Positions 8,502 through 18,362 of a stretch of 64,000 nt of DNA are shown piece after piece (within the stretch, counting starts at the first letter, position 1; the number at the start of each line of letters is the position of its first letter). Source of the stretch: an uncultured Shimia sp. (GTDB lineage: Bacteria > Pseudomonadota > Alphaproteobacteria > Rhodobacterales > Rhodobacteraceae); the NCBI RefSeq assembly GCF_947498095.1, contig NZ_CANMJE010000007.1, positions 124,001 to 188,000 of the forward strand, read 5' to 3'. Made by a program: the position numbers and the translations under genes. Below the pieces are notes generated by a model. The model was not told the origin of the DNA. It did no database searches and saw only the letters and a program-made list of their open reading frames with translations.

Positions 8502-10170
8502 AAAGTTTCGCATACGTCGCAGCGCACCCGAAGGGGGCGCCGCAGGCCAACAGGCTTCACCTCGATCAGAGGGTCCTGCGGCTGCGGCACCCGTGCAACC
8601 CATCAAACCTCAACCGGCGCAGCCACAGGCGTCGCAACCTCGCCCCCCCCATGCCGAGACCCCTCCGCCTGAGCAAACCGCACCTTCATCGGCGCCGCAT
8701 CCCGCCCCTGGTACGATGAGCCCGGATCAGGAAATCGACGTGATCAAACGCGAGGGTCTAACCGGACGGCAATTGCGCATGGCGCGCCGTGTCGCTCAGA
8801 AAAACGGGCTCGCCTCGACTTCAGACTATGACGCGGTTCGTCTGTTGCGTGCCAATGGGATTGATCCGTTTCAGCGTACGAACATGCTAGAGCTCGTGGC
8901 CCCCGACAATGGCCCCGCCAAAGAGGAAGCAAGTCAAAGAGGTAAAATTCAGTTACCTCAGACGATGGCGCTAAGCCGACAGAACGTGCCATCTACGGAC
9001 GTTTCCGAGATTTCACCCGCGGAGCGACGCGCCAAAGAGATTAGCGACATTCAGCGAGACATCGCCCGGCGTCGACGCCGCAAGCTGGCTTTGTTGATGG
9101 CCAGACTTTCGGTGTTTGTCTTTCTCCCGACATTCCTTGCTGGGTGGTATTTTTATGCAATCGCAACGCCGATGTACTCGACCAAATCTGCGTTTTTGGT
9201 CCAACAGGCCGAAGGTGCAGGCGGCGGTGGCTTGGGCTCGCTGTTGCCGTCTCAGTTCAATGTGAACAGCGATGCCATTGCGGTACAGGATTATCTGACA
9301 TCCAAAGATGCGATGATCAGGTTGGACAAAGACGTGGGGTTCAAATCGCATTTTTCGAACCCCGCAGTAGACCCAATCCAGCGGCTTGACCCGAACCCGT
9401 CCCACGAGCAGGCTTACAAAGTTTACAAGAAGATGGTGAAGATCAGTTATGATCCCACTGAAGGGTCTATCCGGATGGAAGTGAGCGCAGCCAACCCTGC
9501 CATCGCTGCTGAGTTTTCGGAAAAGCTGATTTCCTATGCCGAACAGCGCGCGGATGACCTGTCTCAGCGCAAACGGGAAGATCACTTGCGGGATGCGCGC
9601 GCCAGCCTGGAAGACGCCAAGCTCGAACGGCGCGAGGCACAAGAAGCGCTTGTAAAACTGCAAAGTGATTCAGATCTGATTGATCCAGAAGGGTTGATTG
9701 CAAGCCTGCGTGCTCAAGTGTCGAATGTTCAGATCCAGCTGCAGGAAAAAGAACTGCAGCTTGCCGCGCTTGAAGACAACCCACGTCCGAACAAGGCCCG
9801 TGTTGAAGGTGTCAAAGGCGATGTTCGCCGACTTCAAAACTATCTGGCGACACTTGAAGACAAGATGACAGATGCGACTATTGGTGGCGTGTCATTGGCT
9901 GAAAAAACCGCACGTATCCAAATGGCACAGGCCGACCTCGCGACCGCGGACTTGTTGATGCAATCCGCTTTGCAAACGATGAAACAAACCGAGCTTGAGG
10001 CAAATCGGCAGGTTCGCTACCTGACCACAAGTGTGACGCCCGTTGCCTCACAAGACCCAAGTTATCCAAAGTCGTTTGAAAACACGATTGTGGCCTTTTT
10101 GATCTTTTCGGGGATATATCTGATGATCTCGCTAACGGCATCTATCCTTCGTGAACAGGTATCTTCGTAA
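8479..10170 (+). CDS. kpsE: Capsule polysaccharide export protein KpsE-like (PCP family)
   Basis: Inner-membrane, periplasm-spanning polysaccharide co-polymerase/adaptor of 563 residues. It has a membrane segment near residues 203-228 (FVFLPTFLAGWYFYAI), a large coiled-coil-rich periplasmic part (about 360-500, many Glu/Lys/Gln heptads), and a second membrane segment near 534-555. The family is usually about 380-400 residues; the excess here is an N-terminal cytoplasmic tail of about 200 residues whose first 90 are rich in Pro, Ala and Gln. ATG 8479 is chosen because the upstream part of the frame only translates the kpsT end in another frame. It is tightly linked to kpsT before and kdsA after. 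Confidence 0.85.
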   Translation: MTTKPKAKKFRIRRSAPEGGAAGQQASPRSEGPAAAAPVQPIKPQPAQPQASQPRPPHAETPPPEQTAPSSAPHPAPGTMSPDQEIDVIKREGLTGRQLRMARRVAQKNGLASTSDYDAVRLLRANGIDPFQRTNMLELVAPDNGPAKEEASQRGKIQLPQTMALSRQNVPSTDVSEISPAERRAKEISDIQRDIARRRRRKLALLMARLSVFVFLPTFLAGWYFYAIATPMYSTKSAFLVQQAEGAGGGGLGSLLPSQFNVNSDAIAVQDYLTSKDAMIRLDKDVGFKSHFSNPAVDPIQRLDPNPSHEQAYKVYKKMVKISYDPTEGSIRMEVSAANPAIAAEFSEKLISYAEQRADDLSQRKREDHLRDARASLEDAKLERREAQEALVKLQSDSDLIDPEGLIASLRAQVSNVQIQLQEKELQLAALEDNPRPNKARVEGVKGDVRRLQNYLATLEDKMTDATIGGVSLAEKTARIQMAQADLATADLLMQSALQTMKQTELEANRQVRYLTTSVTPVASQDPSYPKSFENTIVAFLIFSGIYLMISLTASILREQVSS

Positions 10171-10173
10171 ACC

Positions 10174-11007
10174 ATGAAACATATTTCGATTGGTGGCTTG
10201 ACCACTGGCAATGACCTCCCGCTGACGCTGATCGCGGGGCCTTGCCAACTTGAAAGCGCAGATCATGCGCAGATGATCGCCGGCACACTCAAAGAAGCCT
10301 GTGACAAAGCTGGCGCGCAGTACATTTTCAAAGGCTCCTTTGACAAAGCCAACCGCACGTCGCTCAACGCGGCACCTGCTCTTGGTCTGGATGCCGGACT
10401 GAAAGTTCTACAGTCCGTCAAAGAGACACTGGGTGTCCCTGTTCTGACAGACATTCATGACCCGGGACAATGTGCACCAGTCGCAGAGGTCTGCGATGTT
10501 TTGCAGATCCCGGCATTCCTGTGCCGCCAGACGGCACTGTTGCTGGCCGCCGGTGAGACAGGCGCCGTTATCAACGTCAAAAAGGGTCAGTTCCTTGCCC
10601 CTTGGGATATGCCAAACGTGGTTTCAAAAATTGAGAGCACAGGGAACACACGAATTTTGTTGACCGAACGCGGTGCCTCCTTTGGTTACAACCGCCTTGT
10701 GGTGGACATGCAGTCCCTGCCTGAAATGGCCAAGACTGGCTATCCGGTGGTCATGGATGCGACCCACGCGGTGGCGCAGCCTGGCGGCTTGGGCGGGGCA
10801 TCCGGGGGCCAGCGTGAATTTGCACCGGTTCTTGCACGGGCCGCCGTTGCAACCGGAGTTGGCGCCGTTTTCACCGAAACGCATCAAGACCCTGACAATG
10901 CGCCCTGTGACGGGCCGAACATGATTTACCTGCGTGACATGCCTGCCTTGATCGAGACCCTTATGGCCTTTGATCGCCTCGCCAAGGCCAACCCGATTTC
11001 CATCTGA
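10174..11007 (+). CDS. kdsA: 3-deoxy-8-phosphooctulonate synthase (KDO-8-P synthase)
   Basis: Condenses phosphoenolpyruvate with arabinose-5-phosphate to give KDO-8-phosphate, the precursor of the KDO of lipopolysaccharide and of capsule linkers. The 277-residue length matches KdsA. Visible family segments are AGPCQLES near residue 17, FKGSFDKANR near residue 52 and DATHAVAQPGG near 190. It begins 3 bases after kpsE, so it belongs to the same transcript. Its place in the capsule block suggests supply of KDO for a KDO-linked or KDO-containing surface polymer; whether a second kdsA exists elsewhere cannot be seen. Confidence 0.95.
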   Translation: MKHISIGGLTTGNDLPLTLIAGPCQLESADHAQMIAGTLKEACDKAGAQYIFKGSFDKANRTSLNAAPALGLDAGLKVLQSVKETLGVPVLTDIHDPGQCAPVAEVCDVLQIPAFLCRQTALLLAAGETGAVINVKKGQFLAPWDMPNVVSKIESTGNTRILLTERGASFGYNRLVVDMQSLPEMAKTGYPVVMDATHAVAQPGGLGGASGGQREFAPVLARAAVATGVGAVFTETHQDPDNAPCDGPNMIYLRDMPALIETLMAFDRLAKANPISI

Positions 11008-11037
11008 CCCCAGTTTAGAGAGTTAGGATTTTTTTTG

Positions 11038-12534
11038 ATGACCCGTCCCCTTCCAGACGTGACCCCGAACACTTGGGAATTTCTGCGCGATGCCATGATC
11101 AAACCGACAGGCTTTCGCGAATACGATGCACGCTGGAAGTATCCGGACGAGATCAACTTGCCGGGCATGACTGCCCTTGGTTTGGGGCTCGGCACGCAGA
11201 TGCGACGCCGTGGGATTGAGCCCGTGATTGCCGTGGCCAACGACTATCGCGACTATTCGCTGTCAATTAAGAACGCCTTGATGCTTGGACTGATGCAGGC
11301 GGGTATCCATGTCAAAGACATTGGCCCTGCGGTGTCACCTATGGCCTATTTTTCCCAATTTCATCTGGATGTCCCTGCCGTTGCGATGGTCACTGCAAGC
11401 CACAATCCCAATGGTTGGACCGGGGTCAAAATGGGCTTTGAACGACCTTTGACACATGGCCCTGATGAGATGGCTGAACTGCGTGACATCGTGTTGAAGG
11501 GTGAAGGCATGCCCGCCGCCGGGGGGGGCTACGAATTCATTGATGGCGTGCGAGAGGCCTACATTCAGGACCTTGTGGGGGATTTCAAAATGACCCGCCC
11601 GCTAAAGGTGGTCTGTGCCACTGGCAATGGCACCGCTGCCGCGTTTGCACCTGAGGTATTTGAGCGTCTCGGGGTTGAGGTCGTCGATAGCCACAACCGC
11701 CTAGATTACACCTTTCCGCATTACAATCCCAACCCTGAAGCCATGGAAATGCTGCACGACATGTCGGACAGCGTAAAGGCATCCGGGGCAGATTTCGCTC
11801 TGGGCTTTGATGGGGATGGTGACCGATGTGGCGTGGTGGATGACGAGGGTGAAGAGATTTTTGCCGACAAGGTGGGCGTCATCATGGCGCGAGATCTGGG
11901 CAAACTCTATCCGGGGTCGACCTTTGTCGCCGATGTCAAATCAACCGGGCTGTTCGCGAGCGATCCTGAGCTGAAAAAGCTGGGCGTTACAGCGGATTAC
12001 TGGAAAACCGGCCACAGTCACATGAAACGTCGCGTAAAAGAGTTGGGCGCGTTGGCGGGTTTTGAAAAATCCGGACACTACTTTCTCGCGGAACCGGTTG
12101 GCCGGGGCTATGACTGTGGTCTTCGCGTCGCGGTAGAGATTTGCAAATTGATGGACCGCAACCCGGACATGAAGATGTCTGACTTGCGCAAAGCGTTGCC
12201 GAAAACATGGGCCACGCCGACCATGTCACCCTATGCCTCGGATACAGAGAAATACGATATCCTTCAGCGACTTGTCGAGAAGCTCGTCGCCAAACACGAG
12301 GCCGGAGAAACCCTCGCCGGGCGCTCCATTAAAGAGGTTGTTACCGTGAATGGTGCCCGGGTGATTCTGGACAACGGATCGTGGGGACTGGTGCGCGCTT
12401 CGTCCAATACGCCAAACCTCGTTGTGGTTTGTGAAAGCTCCGAGTCAGAAGCAGAGATGCGCGCGATCTTCGCAGACATTGACGCAGTGATCCGAACCGA
12501 GCCAGGCGTCGGAGACTACGATCAGACGATCTGA
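11038..12534 (+). CDS. Phosphomannomutase/phosphoglucomutase
   Basis: Alpha-D-phosphohexomutase of 498 residues that interconverts hexose-6-phosphate and hexose-1-phosphate for nucleotide-sugar synthesis. The phosphoserine loop is TASHNPNGWTG near residue 120 and the metal-binding loop is DGDGDRCG near residue 260; a sugar-binding EKSGHYF segment follows near 344. ATG 11038 is preferred to the TTG three bases upstream because AGGA is well spaced. The gene ends the kpsT-kpsE-kdsA block (31-base gap). It could be AlgC/ManB-like; substrate preference between mannose and glucose is not readable here. Confidence 0.92.
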   Translation: MTRPLPDVTPNTWEFLRDAMIKPTGFREYDARWKYPDEINLPGMTALGLGLGTQMRRRGIEPVIAVANDYRDYSLSIKNALMLGLMQAGIHVKDIGPAVSPMAYFSQFHLDVPAVAMVTASHNPNGWTGVKMGFERPLTHGPDEMAELRDIVLKGEGMPAAGGGYEFIDGVREAYIQDLVGDFKMTRPLKVVCATGNGTAAAFAPEVFERLGVEVVDSHNRLDYTFPHYNPNPEAMEMLHDMSDSVKASGADFALGFDGDGDRCGVVDDEGEEIFADKVGVIMARDLGKLYPGSTFVADVKSTGLFASDPELKKLGVTADYWKTGHSHMKRRVKELGALAGFEKSGHYFLAEPVGRGYDCGLRVAVEICKLMDRNPDMKMSDLRKALPKTWATPTMSPYASDTEKYDILQRLVEKLVAKHEAGETLAGRSIKEVVTVNGARVILDNGSWGLVRASSNTPNLVVVCESSESEAEMRAIFADIDAVIRTEPGVGDYDQTI

Positions 12535-12628
12535 TTATCCATTCGTTAGGCTGTGACAAAACCGCTGATCTCGCCGGGGTTTTTAGGATATTTTTGCGTC
12601 TCTAACGATTTTGCGGCCAAGCCGACGT

Positions 12629-12652
12629 AGGTCGGACATGATTGTCCGACCT
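12629..12652. terminator. Hairpin between convergent genes
   Basis: Perfect 10-bp stem (AGGTCGGACA and complement) with a 4-base TGAT loop, between the 3' ends of the phosphomutase gene and the M3 peptidase gene. It could end transcription from either side, though U-tracts are short or absent. Confidence 0.65.
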
Positions 12653-12669
12653 CCAGGTGCGGTAAATAT

Positions 12670-14682
12670 TCAGGCGGCCAGCCCGCGCCCCTTAAGCAGC
12701 GCTTCTACCCCCGGCAAACGACCGCGGAACTGAACGTAGAGGTCTTCGGCCTCAACCGAGCCACCGGTCGACAGGATGTTGTCCTCGAGCGACTTTGCCA
12801 TGGCCGGATCAAACGCTCCGCCCGCCTCTTCAAAGGCCTCGAACGCATCGGCATCCATGACCTCGGACCACATGTAGCTGTAATAGGCTGATGAGTAGCC
12901 GTCACCGGAAAAGACATGGGCAAAATGCGGTGTGGCATGGCGCATGATGATGGCGTGGGGCATGCCCAGCGCTTCCAACACCTCGGCCTGTTTCGCCATC
13001 GGATCGGCGGGGGCGTCGCCATCGTGGAAGGCCAGATCGACCAATGCCGAGGCGACGTATTCCACCGTCTGAAAACCCATGTCGAAATTTGCGGCACCGA
13101 GGACCTTGTCGAGCATCTCTTGTGGCATCGCCTCGCCGGTTTCTGCGTGCGTGGCAAACTCGGCCAGTACTTCGGGGACCTCGAGCCAGTGTTCATAGAG
13201 TTGCGAAGGCAGTTCGACAAAATCGCGCGCGACCGAGGTGCCCGAGACACGTTCATAGGTCACGTTTGACAGCATCTGGTGCAGGGCATGGCCAAATTCA
13301 TGAAAGAGTGTTCGCGCGTCGTCGTACGACAAGAGCGCCGGGTCGCCCTTGGCAAAGTTGCACACGTTTATGACAACAGGTGTTTGCGTGTCCGGGAACC
13401 TGGCTTGAGAGCGCATCGCTGAACACCAGGCGCCGGAGCGTTTGGAGCCGCGGGCGAAATAGTCACCAATGAAAACGGCCACATGGGCACCATCGCGCGT
13501 GACGTCCCAAGCGCGACAATCATCGTGGTAAAGCGGCACATCAATTTCGCGGAATTCCAGACCAAAAAGGCGGTTGGCGCAGGCAAAAGACGCTTCGATC
13601 ATGCGATCGAGCTGCAAGTAGGGTTTCAGCGCAGCCTCGTCGAGGTCGTGTTCTGCCTTGCGGCGTTTCTCTGCATAGTAGCGCCAGTCCCACGGCTCGA
13701 GGTCACCGTTGATGCCATCCGCATGCATCATCTCGGTCAAGACAGCAGCATCCGTGTTGGCCCGCGCCTTAGCCGGTTCCCAGACGGCCATAAGAAGATC
13801 GCGCACCTTGTCAGGCGTGCGGGCCATTTCGATTTCCAGCTTGAAGGCGGCGAATGAGGGGTAGCCCAGCAGCTTTGCACGCTCTTCGCGCAACTGCAGA
13901 GTTTCCGCGGCGATGGCACGGTTGTCGGTGTCGCCTCCGTTTGCGCCACGTGCGGCCCAAGCCTTGAAGGCAATCTCACGCAGATCCCGGCGCGGCGAAA
14001 ATTGCAGGAATGGCGTGATGATCGACCGTGACAGTGTCACGACCGGACCATCGCTGCCCTTTTCCTTGCCTGCTGCGCGGGCGGCGTCGATCACAAAGTC
14101 CGGCAGGCCCGTCAGGTCGTCTTCGGTCAACGCCATGAACCAGTCGCGTTCATCCGCCAGAAGATTTTGGGTGAAGGCGGTGCCAAGCTCGGCCAAGCGT
14201 CCCATGATCTGTTTCATGCGGTCGTCTTCGTCACCCTCCAAAGCCGCACCTGAGCGGCGAAACCCACGGTGGGCCAGCATCAACACGCGCTGCTGTTCAT
14301 CATTCAGGTCCAGACCATCGCGGGCTTCCCAGATCGCTGCAACCCGGGCAAACAGCGCTTTGTTCGACGAGATCGCCGAAGAATGCGCGGCAAGCTTGGG
14401 GCTGAAGTCACGTTGTAACGCCTCGCGCGCAGGATTGGAGTCCGCTCCGGCGACCGTAAAAAAGGCCGATAACACCTTGTCCAACGCTTCACCCGCCGCT
14501 TCCATCGCCTCAATCGTGTTGGCGAAGGTGGCCGGCGCCGAGTTTTGGGCAATCGCGTCAATTTCAGACGCATGATCGGCCAGCGCTTGCTCAAAAGCCG
14601 GGGCAAAATCATCGTCTGTGATGCGGTCAAACGGGGCCAATTCGAACGGGGTGTTCCAGTCGGACAAAAGCGGGTTGGTCAT
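12670..14682 (-). CDS. M3 family zinc oligopeptidase (OpdA/Dcp-like)
   Basis: Cytoplasmic zinc metallopeptidase of 670 residues, the normal length for oligopeptidase A or peptidyl-dipeptidase Dcp. The HExxH zinc motif appears as FHEFGHALH near residue 460, with the third ligand Glu in the downstream helix about 25 residues on, as in family M3. No signal peptide is visible. It degrades short peptides, including cleaved signal peptides. It starts well downstream of the moeB-like gene and is probably its own unit; its 3' end faces the hairpin at 12629-12652. Confidence 0.93.
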   Translation of the reverse strand: MTNPLLSDWNTPFELAPFDRITDDDFAPAFEQALADHASEIDAIAQNSAPATFANTIEAMEAAGEALDKVLSAFFTVAGADSNPAREALQRDFSPKLAAHSSAISSNKALFARVAAIWEARDGLDLNDEQQRVLMLAHRGFRRSGAALEGDEDDRMKQIMGRLAELGTAFTQNLLADERDWFMALTEDDLTGLPDFVIDAARAAGKEKGSDGPVVTLSRSIITPFLQFSPRRDLREIAFKAWAARGANGGDTDNRAIAAETLQLREERAKLLGYPSFAAFKLEIEMARTPDKVRDLLMAVWEPAKARANTDAAVLTEMMHADGINGDLEPWDWRYYAEKRRKAEHDLDEAALKPYLQLDRMIEASFACANRLFGLEFREIDVPLYHDDCRAWDVTRDGAHVAVFIGDYFARGSKRSGAWCSAMRSQARFPDTQTPVVINVCNFAKGDPALLSYDDARTLFHEFGHALHQMLSNVTYERVSGTSVARDFVELPSQLYEHWLEVPEVLAEFATHAETGEAMPQEMLDKVLGAANFDMGFQTVEYVASALVDLAFHDGDAPADPMAKQAEVLEALGMPHAIIMRHATPHFAHVFSGDGYSSAYYSYMWSEVMDADAFEAFEEAGGAFDPAMAKSLEDNILSTGGSVEAEDLYVQFRGRLPGVEALLKGRGLAA

Positions 14683-14782
14683 GGGCGTCTCCTTTGATCG
14701 TCAAGGTAAGCTGCTGCCCGGCAAGTGCAAGGTTTGGAGGCGCCCAGTTAGCGAGATTTCGGGCCCGGACCAGCGACAGGAA

Positions 14783-15820
14783 TTAGCCTGCCGAACCACA
14801 CACCGGACACTCTGCCCGGCGTTTCAGCTTCATCTTGCGGCTTTCGCCGTAGAGCGCGTCGTAGATCACCATCTCGCCTCGCAAGGGCGCTCCGGCGCCT
14901 GTGATCACCTTGACGGCCTCAACCGCCATCATCGAGCCGATCACACCAGGAAGCGGGCCAATCACACCCGCCTCTGCGCAACTGGGCGCGAGGCCTGGGG
15001 CCGGGGCTTCGGGAAAGATACATTGGTAGCACGGGGCGTCGTTGGCCGGGTCAAAGACACTCAGCTGACCTTCCCATTGCGACAGGGCGCCTGAGATCAG
15101 CGGCTTGCCTTGCGCGACGCAGATGCGGTTCACAAGGTAACGTGTGTCGAAGTTGTCAGTGCCGTCCAGCACAAGGTCGTAGTCGGCAATCAGCGCGTCT
15201 GCATCGTCTTCGGTTAGGCGCCTGTGATAAGGCTTAACTGTGACAAAGGGATTTTGTGCGGTCATCGCTTCGGCGGCGGAAAACACTTTGGGCATGCCGA
15301 TGGCTTTGTCCTGATGGATGACCTGTCTCTGGAGGTTGGAATTGTCGACCTCGTCGTCATCGACCACGCCGATGGTGCCAACTCCTGCCGCCGCAAGATA
15401 GAGCAGCGCAGGCGAGCCAAGCCCCCCTGCCCCGACAACCAACACTTTGGCATCTTTCATCTTTTTTTGACCCAACCCGCCAATTTCGCGCAACACAATA
15501 TGACGGGCGTAGCGGTTAAGCTCGGTCTCGGTGAAAGGGCCTTGCGGCATGGTTTGCTCCGGTTCCTGGACCCGCGATCTCAGCCATTTGAGGCCGGCGC
15601 GATAGACCAGAACCATGATCCCAAAACCGCCGATCAGCAACCACAAGACGGGGCTTTCGCCGGTCATCTGCCGAACCGGGTTGCCCTCGGGCAGAACCAG
15701 ATTGGCCAGTAACACCGCGAAGTAGAGCACCCCTATCATAGACCACCGCGTGCGTGTCGGAACCCGCATCACGGCACCCAGAACCCACAGCCCGACAGCA
15801 AGGCAAATGACCAATAGCAT
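14783..15820 (-). CDS. Membrane-anchored MoeB/ThiF/HesA-family adenylyltransferase
   Basis: E1-like enzyme that would adenylate the C-terminal Gly-Gly of a small sulfur carrier protein (MoaD or ThiS). The adenylation domain starts near residue 95 (ELNRYARHIVLREIGG), with the ATP loop VVGAGGLGSPAL, the NLQRQ segment and two CxxC pairs (CYQC and CPVC) that bind zinc. Unusually, residues 1-80 contain three hydrophobic segments that would anchor it to the inner membrane. Its ATG overlaps the dut stop as TGATG, so the two are coupled. Whether it serves molybdopterin, thiamine or another pathway cannot be decided. Confidence 0.85.
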   Translation of the reverse strand: MLLVICLAVGLWVLGAVMRVPTRTRWSMIGVLYFAVLLANLVLPEGNPVRQMTGESPVLWLLIGGFGIMVLVYRAGLKWLRSRVQEPEQTMPQGPFTETELNRYARHIVLREIGGLGQKKMKDAKVLVVGAGGLGSPALLYLAAAGVGTIGVVDDDEVDNSNLQRQVIHQDKAIGMPKVFSAAEAMTAQNPFVTVKPYHRRLTEDDADALIADYDLVLDGTDNFDTRYLVNRICVAQGKPLISGALSQWEGQLSVFDPANDAPCYQCIFPEAPAPGLAPSCAEAGVIGPLPGVIGSMMAVEAVKVITGAGAPLRGEMVIYDALYGESRKMKLKRRAECPVCGSAG

Positions 15821-16281
15821 CAGCTAACCCCAGTTGACCCAAAGCCGCCTGTGCCACGCTCGGTGTCACCAAGGTCATCGGTGAGGTCAAACCCCGCCTG
15901 TACCACCGGCGCGACCACCAATTGAGCGATACGCGCGCCATGTTCGATGTGAAAGGACTCAGAGCCAGCGTTCATCACAATGATGCCCAATGGACCGCGG
16001 TAGTCACTATCAATTGTGCCGGGGCTGTTGGGCAGGGTGATCCCATGTTTCAGGGCGAGACCTGACCTTGGGCGCACTTGAATCTCAAACCCATCCGGGA
16101 TCTCAACCCGCAAACCGGTCGGCACGAGAACACGTTCCCCCGGAGCCAAGACAACCCCCGCGCGGGCATCTGCCGGAAAGTTGGCACGTACGTCTGCACC
16201 GGCGGCACCTGTCGTCTCATACGACGGCAGAGCAATGTCCCGGTCAGCCTCGTCCAGCCAGTTCAGCCTGATCTGCACCAA
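15820..16281 (-). CDS. dut: dUTP diphosphatase
   Basis: Trimeric dUTPase that hydrolyses dUTP to dUMP and pyrophosphate. All five family motifs are visible in 153 residues, including [31 protein letters not shown] and the C-terminal [10 protein letters not shown]. The start is TTG at 16281, eight bases after an AAGGAAGGA ribosome site; GTG at 16278 is a close alternative and gives a protein one residue shorter. It sits 14 bases after coaBC, as in many proteobacteria where coaBC and dut are adjacent, and overlaps the moeB-like gene by one base. Confidence 0.94.
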   Translation of the reverse strand: MVQIRLNWLDEADRDIALPSYETTGAAGADVRANFPADARAGVVLAPGERVLVPTGLRVEIPDGFEIQVRPRSGLALKHGITLPNSPGTIDSDYRGPLGIIVMNAGSESFHIEHGARIAQLVVAPVVQAGFDLTDDLGDTERGTGGFGSTGVS

Positions 16282-16295
16282 GGTCCGTTCCTTCC

Positions 16296-17489
16296 TTACG
16301 CCAAAGCTGCGGCGATGCGTTCAGCCAGTTGATGGGCCACTTCGTCTTTGCCCATGCGCGGCCAATGCTCGGCGCCCTCATCGGAAATCAGCGTCACGGT
16401 GTTTTCCGTCCCGCCCATGATGCCGGTTTCGGGGCTGACATCGTTGGCAACGATCCAGTCACATTGCTTGCGCTTCCGCTTGGCTGTGGCGTTGGCGATG
16501 ACGTCATCTGTTTCGGCGGCAAATCCTACCACCAGACCAGGGCGGCCTGATGTCATCTGGCTGACCGTGGCCAGGATGTCGGGGTTTTCGGCGAAATCGA
16601 GCGATGGGATCGCCCCGGCCTGTTTTTTGATCTTGCTGTCCGATGCACTGGCGACGCGCCAATCCGCCACCGCGGCGGCAAACACAGCCGCATCAACCGG
16701 CAGGACGGATTGCACCGCCTCCAGCATTTCATCGGCGGTTTCGACTTCGAGAATATGCGCCCCTTCGGGGCGATCTGCATCTGCCGGACCCGTGACAAAG
16801 ATCACGTCAGCCCCCAGTACCGCCAAGGCGTGGGCAATTGCTGTGCCTTGGGCGCCGGATGAGCGGTTGGCAATGTAGCGTACCGGATCAATGGGTTCAT
16901 GAGTCGGGCCAGAGGTCACCAGAACCCGCCGCCCGGTGAGCGGACCTTCGGCCAGCGCGGTTTCGATCGCCGCGACAATTTCCAAGGGTTCGGACATGCG
17001 GCCAGGGCCGTATTCACCACAGGCCATGTCACCTTCGTTCGGACCTACAAACATCACGCCATCGCCGCGCAAGGTGGACACGTTGCGCCGCGTCGCAGGG
17101 TGTTCCCACATGCGAACATTCATGGCAGGCGCTACGAGAACAGGCGTGTCCGTCGCCAATAGCAAGGTTGAAGCCAGATCATTGGCGTGACCGTTGGCCA
17201 TCTTGGCCATGAGATCGGCGGTTCCCGGCGCCACCACCAACAGGTCAGCGGACCGTGACAGTTGAATGTGGCCCATGTCGGCCTCATCCGTCAGGTCAAA
17301 GAGATCACCATAAACCTTTTCACCGGCCAGCGCAGACACCGACAAGGGCGTCACGAACTCGCTGCCAGCTTGTGTCAGCACAGGCGTGACCCAAGCCCCG
17401 CGTTCGCGCAGCCGACGGATCAGGTCCAGCGACTTATAGGCGGCGATTCCACCACCGATGATGAGAAGAATTCGTTTGTCTGTCAGCAT
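16296..17489 (-). CDS. coaBC: Bifunctional phosphopantothenoylcysteine decarboxylase/phosphopantothenate-cysteine ligase
   Basis: Two-step coenzyme A enzyme of 397 residues. The N-terminal flavoprotein CoaC domain shows [12 protein letters not shown] near residue 12, the [11 protein letters not shown] substrate motif near residue 120 and the active-site Cys in [11 protein letters not shown] near 155. The C-terminal CoaB domain begins near residue 188 with [15 protein letters not shown] and includes the FAAAVADWR and VANDVS segments. It is followed closely by dut, forming the common coaBC-dut pair. Confidence 0.95.
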   Translation of the reverse strand: MLTDKRILLIIGGGIAAYKSLDLIRRLRERGAWVTPVLTQAGSEFVTPLSVSALAGEKVYGDLFDLTDEADMGHIQLSRSADLLVVAPGTADLMAKMANGHANDLASTLLLATDTPVLVAPAMNVRMWEHPATRRNVSTLRGDGVMFVGPNEGDMACGEYGPGRMSEPLEIVAAIETALAEGPLTGRRVLVTSGPTHEPIDPVRYIANRSSGAQGTAIAHALAVLGADVIFVTGPADADRPEGAHILEVETADEMLEAVQSVLPVDAAVFAAAVADWRVASASDSKIKKQAGAIPSLDFAENPDILATVSQMTSGRPGLVVGFAAETDDVIANATAKRKRKQCDWIVANDVSPETGIMGGTENTVTLISDEGAEHWPRMGKDEVAHQLAERIAAALA

Positions 17490-17564
17490 TTTGGCGCCCG
17501 TTCAGAAACTTCGCCACGACACTATGACGTGCCGGGTCAGGACTCAAGCCAAGGCAGACATCTG

Positions 17565-18362
17565 CTATTGGAAGGCGAGGCAGGGATCTTCGCGGGTCGC
17601 CTCGGGGGTGATGATCCAATGGTCAAAGGGTCTGTCAGTTTCGGGCCTGACTTCGAACTGGGCAATGCTGATCTGCGAGATCGACGAGTCAAGAAGTCGT
17701 GGGGCGCCCCAATCCTTGCGCGCATGGCCATTGCCGGTGATGACAACAACAGGACCGCCGGTTTCTGCCAATGCGCGGGAAATCTCGCGCGCCATCGTTG
17801 CGTCGCGCAGGCGCTGCCCCAGCACCATGCCAGGCAACATCTCGCGCGGCAACGCATCACAATGCGCCGCAAATTGTTCGTCTTCTCGCTGTGCTTGTTC
17901 ATCCTCTGTCAGCGGGACGGCCAGCCCGAACTCTTCCACCTCGGCCCCGAATGAGGCAACCACATCGCCACCCATGATGGCCTCCCGAACGGCTTCGCGC
18001 GGGACCTGTGCACCATACACCTGTGCATTGGGAGCGGCCTGAAAGATGGGGTAATACATGGCAAAGTCTGGCCATCCGCTTTGCGCCCAATTCAACGTCT
18101 TGGCCAGCGCGTCGGCATCATCCAGCAAAGGGCGTGTGATCAATCGCGCCTGTTCGCGCGTCAGCATTTCAAACACGATGGCTTTGGGAGCTAAGGCAGA
18201 GACGGCTGCGGACTGGTTTTCGTGATGCCAGGGGTTGTCATGCAACTCACCCAGATACACCACGTCTATCGCCGGTAATGTGGCGATATCTGCGAGAGTA
18301 AATTCTTCGGCAAGCAGCGGGGCAGCAACAAAGGCCAGAACGGCCGGAATCAGGTGTTTCAT
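17565..18362 (-). CDS. ChaN-family putative haem-binding periplasmic protein
   Basis: Exported protein of 265 residues. Residues 1-18 form a signal peptide that would be cleaved after PLLA. The mature part begins with the ChaN/Tiki-type motif YLGELHDNPWHH, in which the Glu and His residues are conserved, and contains VVITGNGHARKDWG near the C-terminus. ChaN of Campylobacter binds haem; in this organism the role is unproven. The gene shares an ATGA overlap with the upstream rpoH gene, so it may be cotranscribed with the stress sigma factor, an arrangement that would put it under RpoE/RpoH control. Confidence 0.8.
   Translation of the reverse strand: MKHLIPAVLAFVAAPLLAEEFTLADIATLPAIDVVYLGELHDNPWHHENQSAAVSALAPKAIVFEMLTREQARLITRPLLDDADALAKTLNWAQSGWPDFAMYYPIFQAAPNAQVYGAQVPREAVREAIMGGDVVASFGAEVEEFGLAVPLTEDEQAQREDEQFAAHCDALPREMLPGMVLGQRLRDATMAREISRALAETGGPVVVITGNGHARKDWGAPRLLDSSISQISIAQFEVRPETDRPFDHWIITPEATREDPCLAFQ

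Noticed and set aside
13913-14575. 220-residue plus-strand ORF opposite the M3 peptidase
   Set aside because: Shadow of a well-supported peptidase gene, Arg/Ser/Ala-rich composition.
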